Of a stretch of DNA of 64,000 nt, positions 63,131 to 64,000 are shown in pieces (position 1 is the stretch's first letter; each line of letters begins with the position of its first letter). The notes under the pieces were generated by a model, which did no database searches, was not told where the DNA came from, and was given only the letters and a program-made list of their open reading frames with translations. The position numbers and the translations under genes are program-made. Location: positions 124,001 through 188,000 of the forward strand of contig JADZAN010000001.1 in NCBI GenBank assembly GCA_020852815.1. The letters are read 5' to 3'. The stretch comes from Gemmatimonadaceae bacterium. Lineage in GTDB: Bacteria > Gemmatimonadota > Gemmatimonadetes > Gemmatimonadales > Gemmatimonadaceae.

Positions 63131-64000
63131 ATGCCCCACGTCTACTTCTTCGGCAACGGCAAGGCCGACGGCACGCGCGACATGAAGGCCGTGTTAGGCG
63201 GCAAGGGGGCCAACCTCGCCGAGATGACCAATCTCGGTGTCCCCGTCCCGCCGGGCTTCACCATCGACTGCGCGACGTGCATGGAGTTCCTTGCAGCCGC
63301 GACACGCGCGGCGGGACTCGAGGAGGAAGTGGCGGCCAACCTCACGAAGCTCGAGGCAGCCACCGGCCGCGGGTTCGGCGACGCCCGCAATCCGCTGTTG
63401 GTCTCGGTGCGCTCCGGCGCCGCGGTGTCGATGCCGGGAATGATGGAGACGATCCTGAACCTCGGCCTCAACGACCGCACGGTGCAAGGGCTGGCACAGC
63501 AGTCGGGGAATCCGCGATTCGCCTTCGACTCGTATCGCCGCTTCCTGCAGATGTACGGCGACGTGGTGCTGGGCGTCCCCGCGCACGACTTCGAGCACCT
63601 GCTCAAGGCCAAGCGCCTCATGAGTGGCGCGGCGTCGGATGCGGAGCTGGACGAAGGCGCGTTGCGCAACCTCGTCGAGGAGTACAAGTCGCTCATTCGC
63701 AACACCACCGGGCGCGACTTCCCGATGGACGTGCAGGCGCAACTGTGGGGGGCCATCGAGGCTGTCTGGAAGTCATGGACGCTCAAGAAGGCGGTTGACT
63801 ACCGCAAGGTGAACGGCATCGCGGAGGACGCCGGCACCGCCGTGAACGTCGTCGCCATGGTCTACGGCAACATGGGCGACGACTCGGGTACCGGCGTGGC
63901 ATTCACGCGCGACCCGTCGACGGGCGAGCGCACGTTCTACGGCGAGTGCCTCATCAATGCGCAAGGCGAGGACGTCGTGGCCGGCATCCGCACGCCGCTC
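63131..64000 (+). CDS. ppdK: Pyruvate, phosphate dikinase (N-terminal part; continues beyond window)
   Basis: The first 290 residues of the nucleotide-binding domain. VYFFGNGKADGTRDMKAVLG, GGKGANLAEMTNLGVPVPPGF and VSVRSGAAVSMPGMMETILN are diagnostic of PPDK (interconversion of pyruvate and PEP with PPi). The catalytic His and TIM-barrel domains lie past the right edge. It starts at ATG 63131 after a 14-bp repeat. Confidence 0.95.
   Translation, partial: MPHVYFFGNGKADGTRDMKAVLGGKGANLAEMTNLGVPVPPGFTIDCATCMEFLAAATRAAGLEEEVAANLTKLEAATGRGFGDARNPLLVSVRSGAAVSMPGMMETILNLGLNDRTVQGLAQQSGNPRFAFDSYRRFLQMYGDVVLGVPAHDFEHLLKAKRLMSGAASDAELDEGALRNLVEEYKSLIRNTTGRDFPMDVQAQLWGAIEAVWKSWTLKKAVDYRKVNGIAEDAGTAVNVVAMVYGNMGDDSGTGVAFTRDPSTGERTFYGECLINAQGEDVVAGIRTPL

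Overview
The window is very GC-rich and almost fully coding, from a bacterium with an outer membrane: it carries a TonB-type receptor, many exported proteins and lipoproteins, and an ECF sigma/anti-sigma unit. Gene content, frequent stop/start overlaps, many GTG starts and few strong ribosome binding sites recall Gemmatimonadota or a neighbouring phylum. That placement is an inference from style; no rRNA gene is present to confirm it. I see no prophage, insertion sequence or CRISPR array, so this looks like core chromosome.

Layout. 0-13 kb: a partial TonB receptor-like protein, leucyl aminopeptidase, a 2-hydroxyacid dehydrogenase, tRNA-Leu(CAA), an ECF sigma / anti-sigma / Spy-like operon, a glycerophosphodiesterase, a pair of exported amidohydrolases (one without the usual metal-ligand histidines), ribosomal proteins L21 and L27, and RNase G. 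13-23.5 kb: a methyltransferase, acyl-CoA dehydrogenase, RecQ helicase, hybrid histidine kinase, U32 protein, and a nickel island (NicO-like transporter divergent from hypA-hypB). 23.5-37 kb: one long minus-strand run, read as vanZ-like, aspS, phoH-like, ybeY, two CBS/CorC proteins, a MeaB GTPase, a two-subunit B12 acyl-CoA mutase split by a methyltransferase gene, an acyl-CoA carboxyltransferase and two AtuA-type proteins. The mutase has the substrate residues of isobutyryl-CoA mutase, not methylmalonyl-CoA mutase.

37-51.7 kb: rlmN converges on an HD hydrolase / LytR_C pair. The trp genes follow in an unusual minus-strand order, trpC-trpF-trpB-[HEAT protein]-[HD-GYP protein]-trpA-[MCP-like protein], divergent from lexA. 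trpD sits separately beyond lexA, coupled to a GAF-domain gene. 51.8-64 kb: a plus-strand run truA-htrA-purB-purC-psd-pssA-purS-purQ-zinc ribbon-purL-purF, then the start of ppdK. Purine synthesis and phosphatidylethanolamine synthesis are interleaved in one overlapping gene string.

The main signals outside ordinary annotation are: a non-palindromic heptamer (GTTAGGC) scattered through the window about 30 times in several codon contexts; two CTTC-N7-GTTC direct repeats between lexA and trpC that resemble the alphaproteobacterial LexA box; a domain shared by the two signalling proteins inside the trp cluster; helically phased 10-bp repeats next to the nickel genes; and an octanucleotide repeat at the start of a methyltransferase gene. 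All calls come from reading the sequence; no search or alignment program was run.
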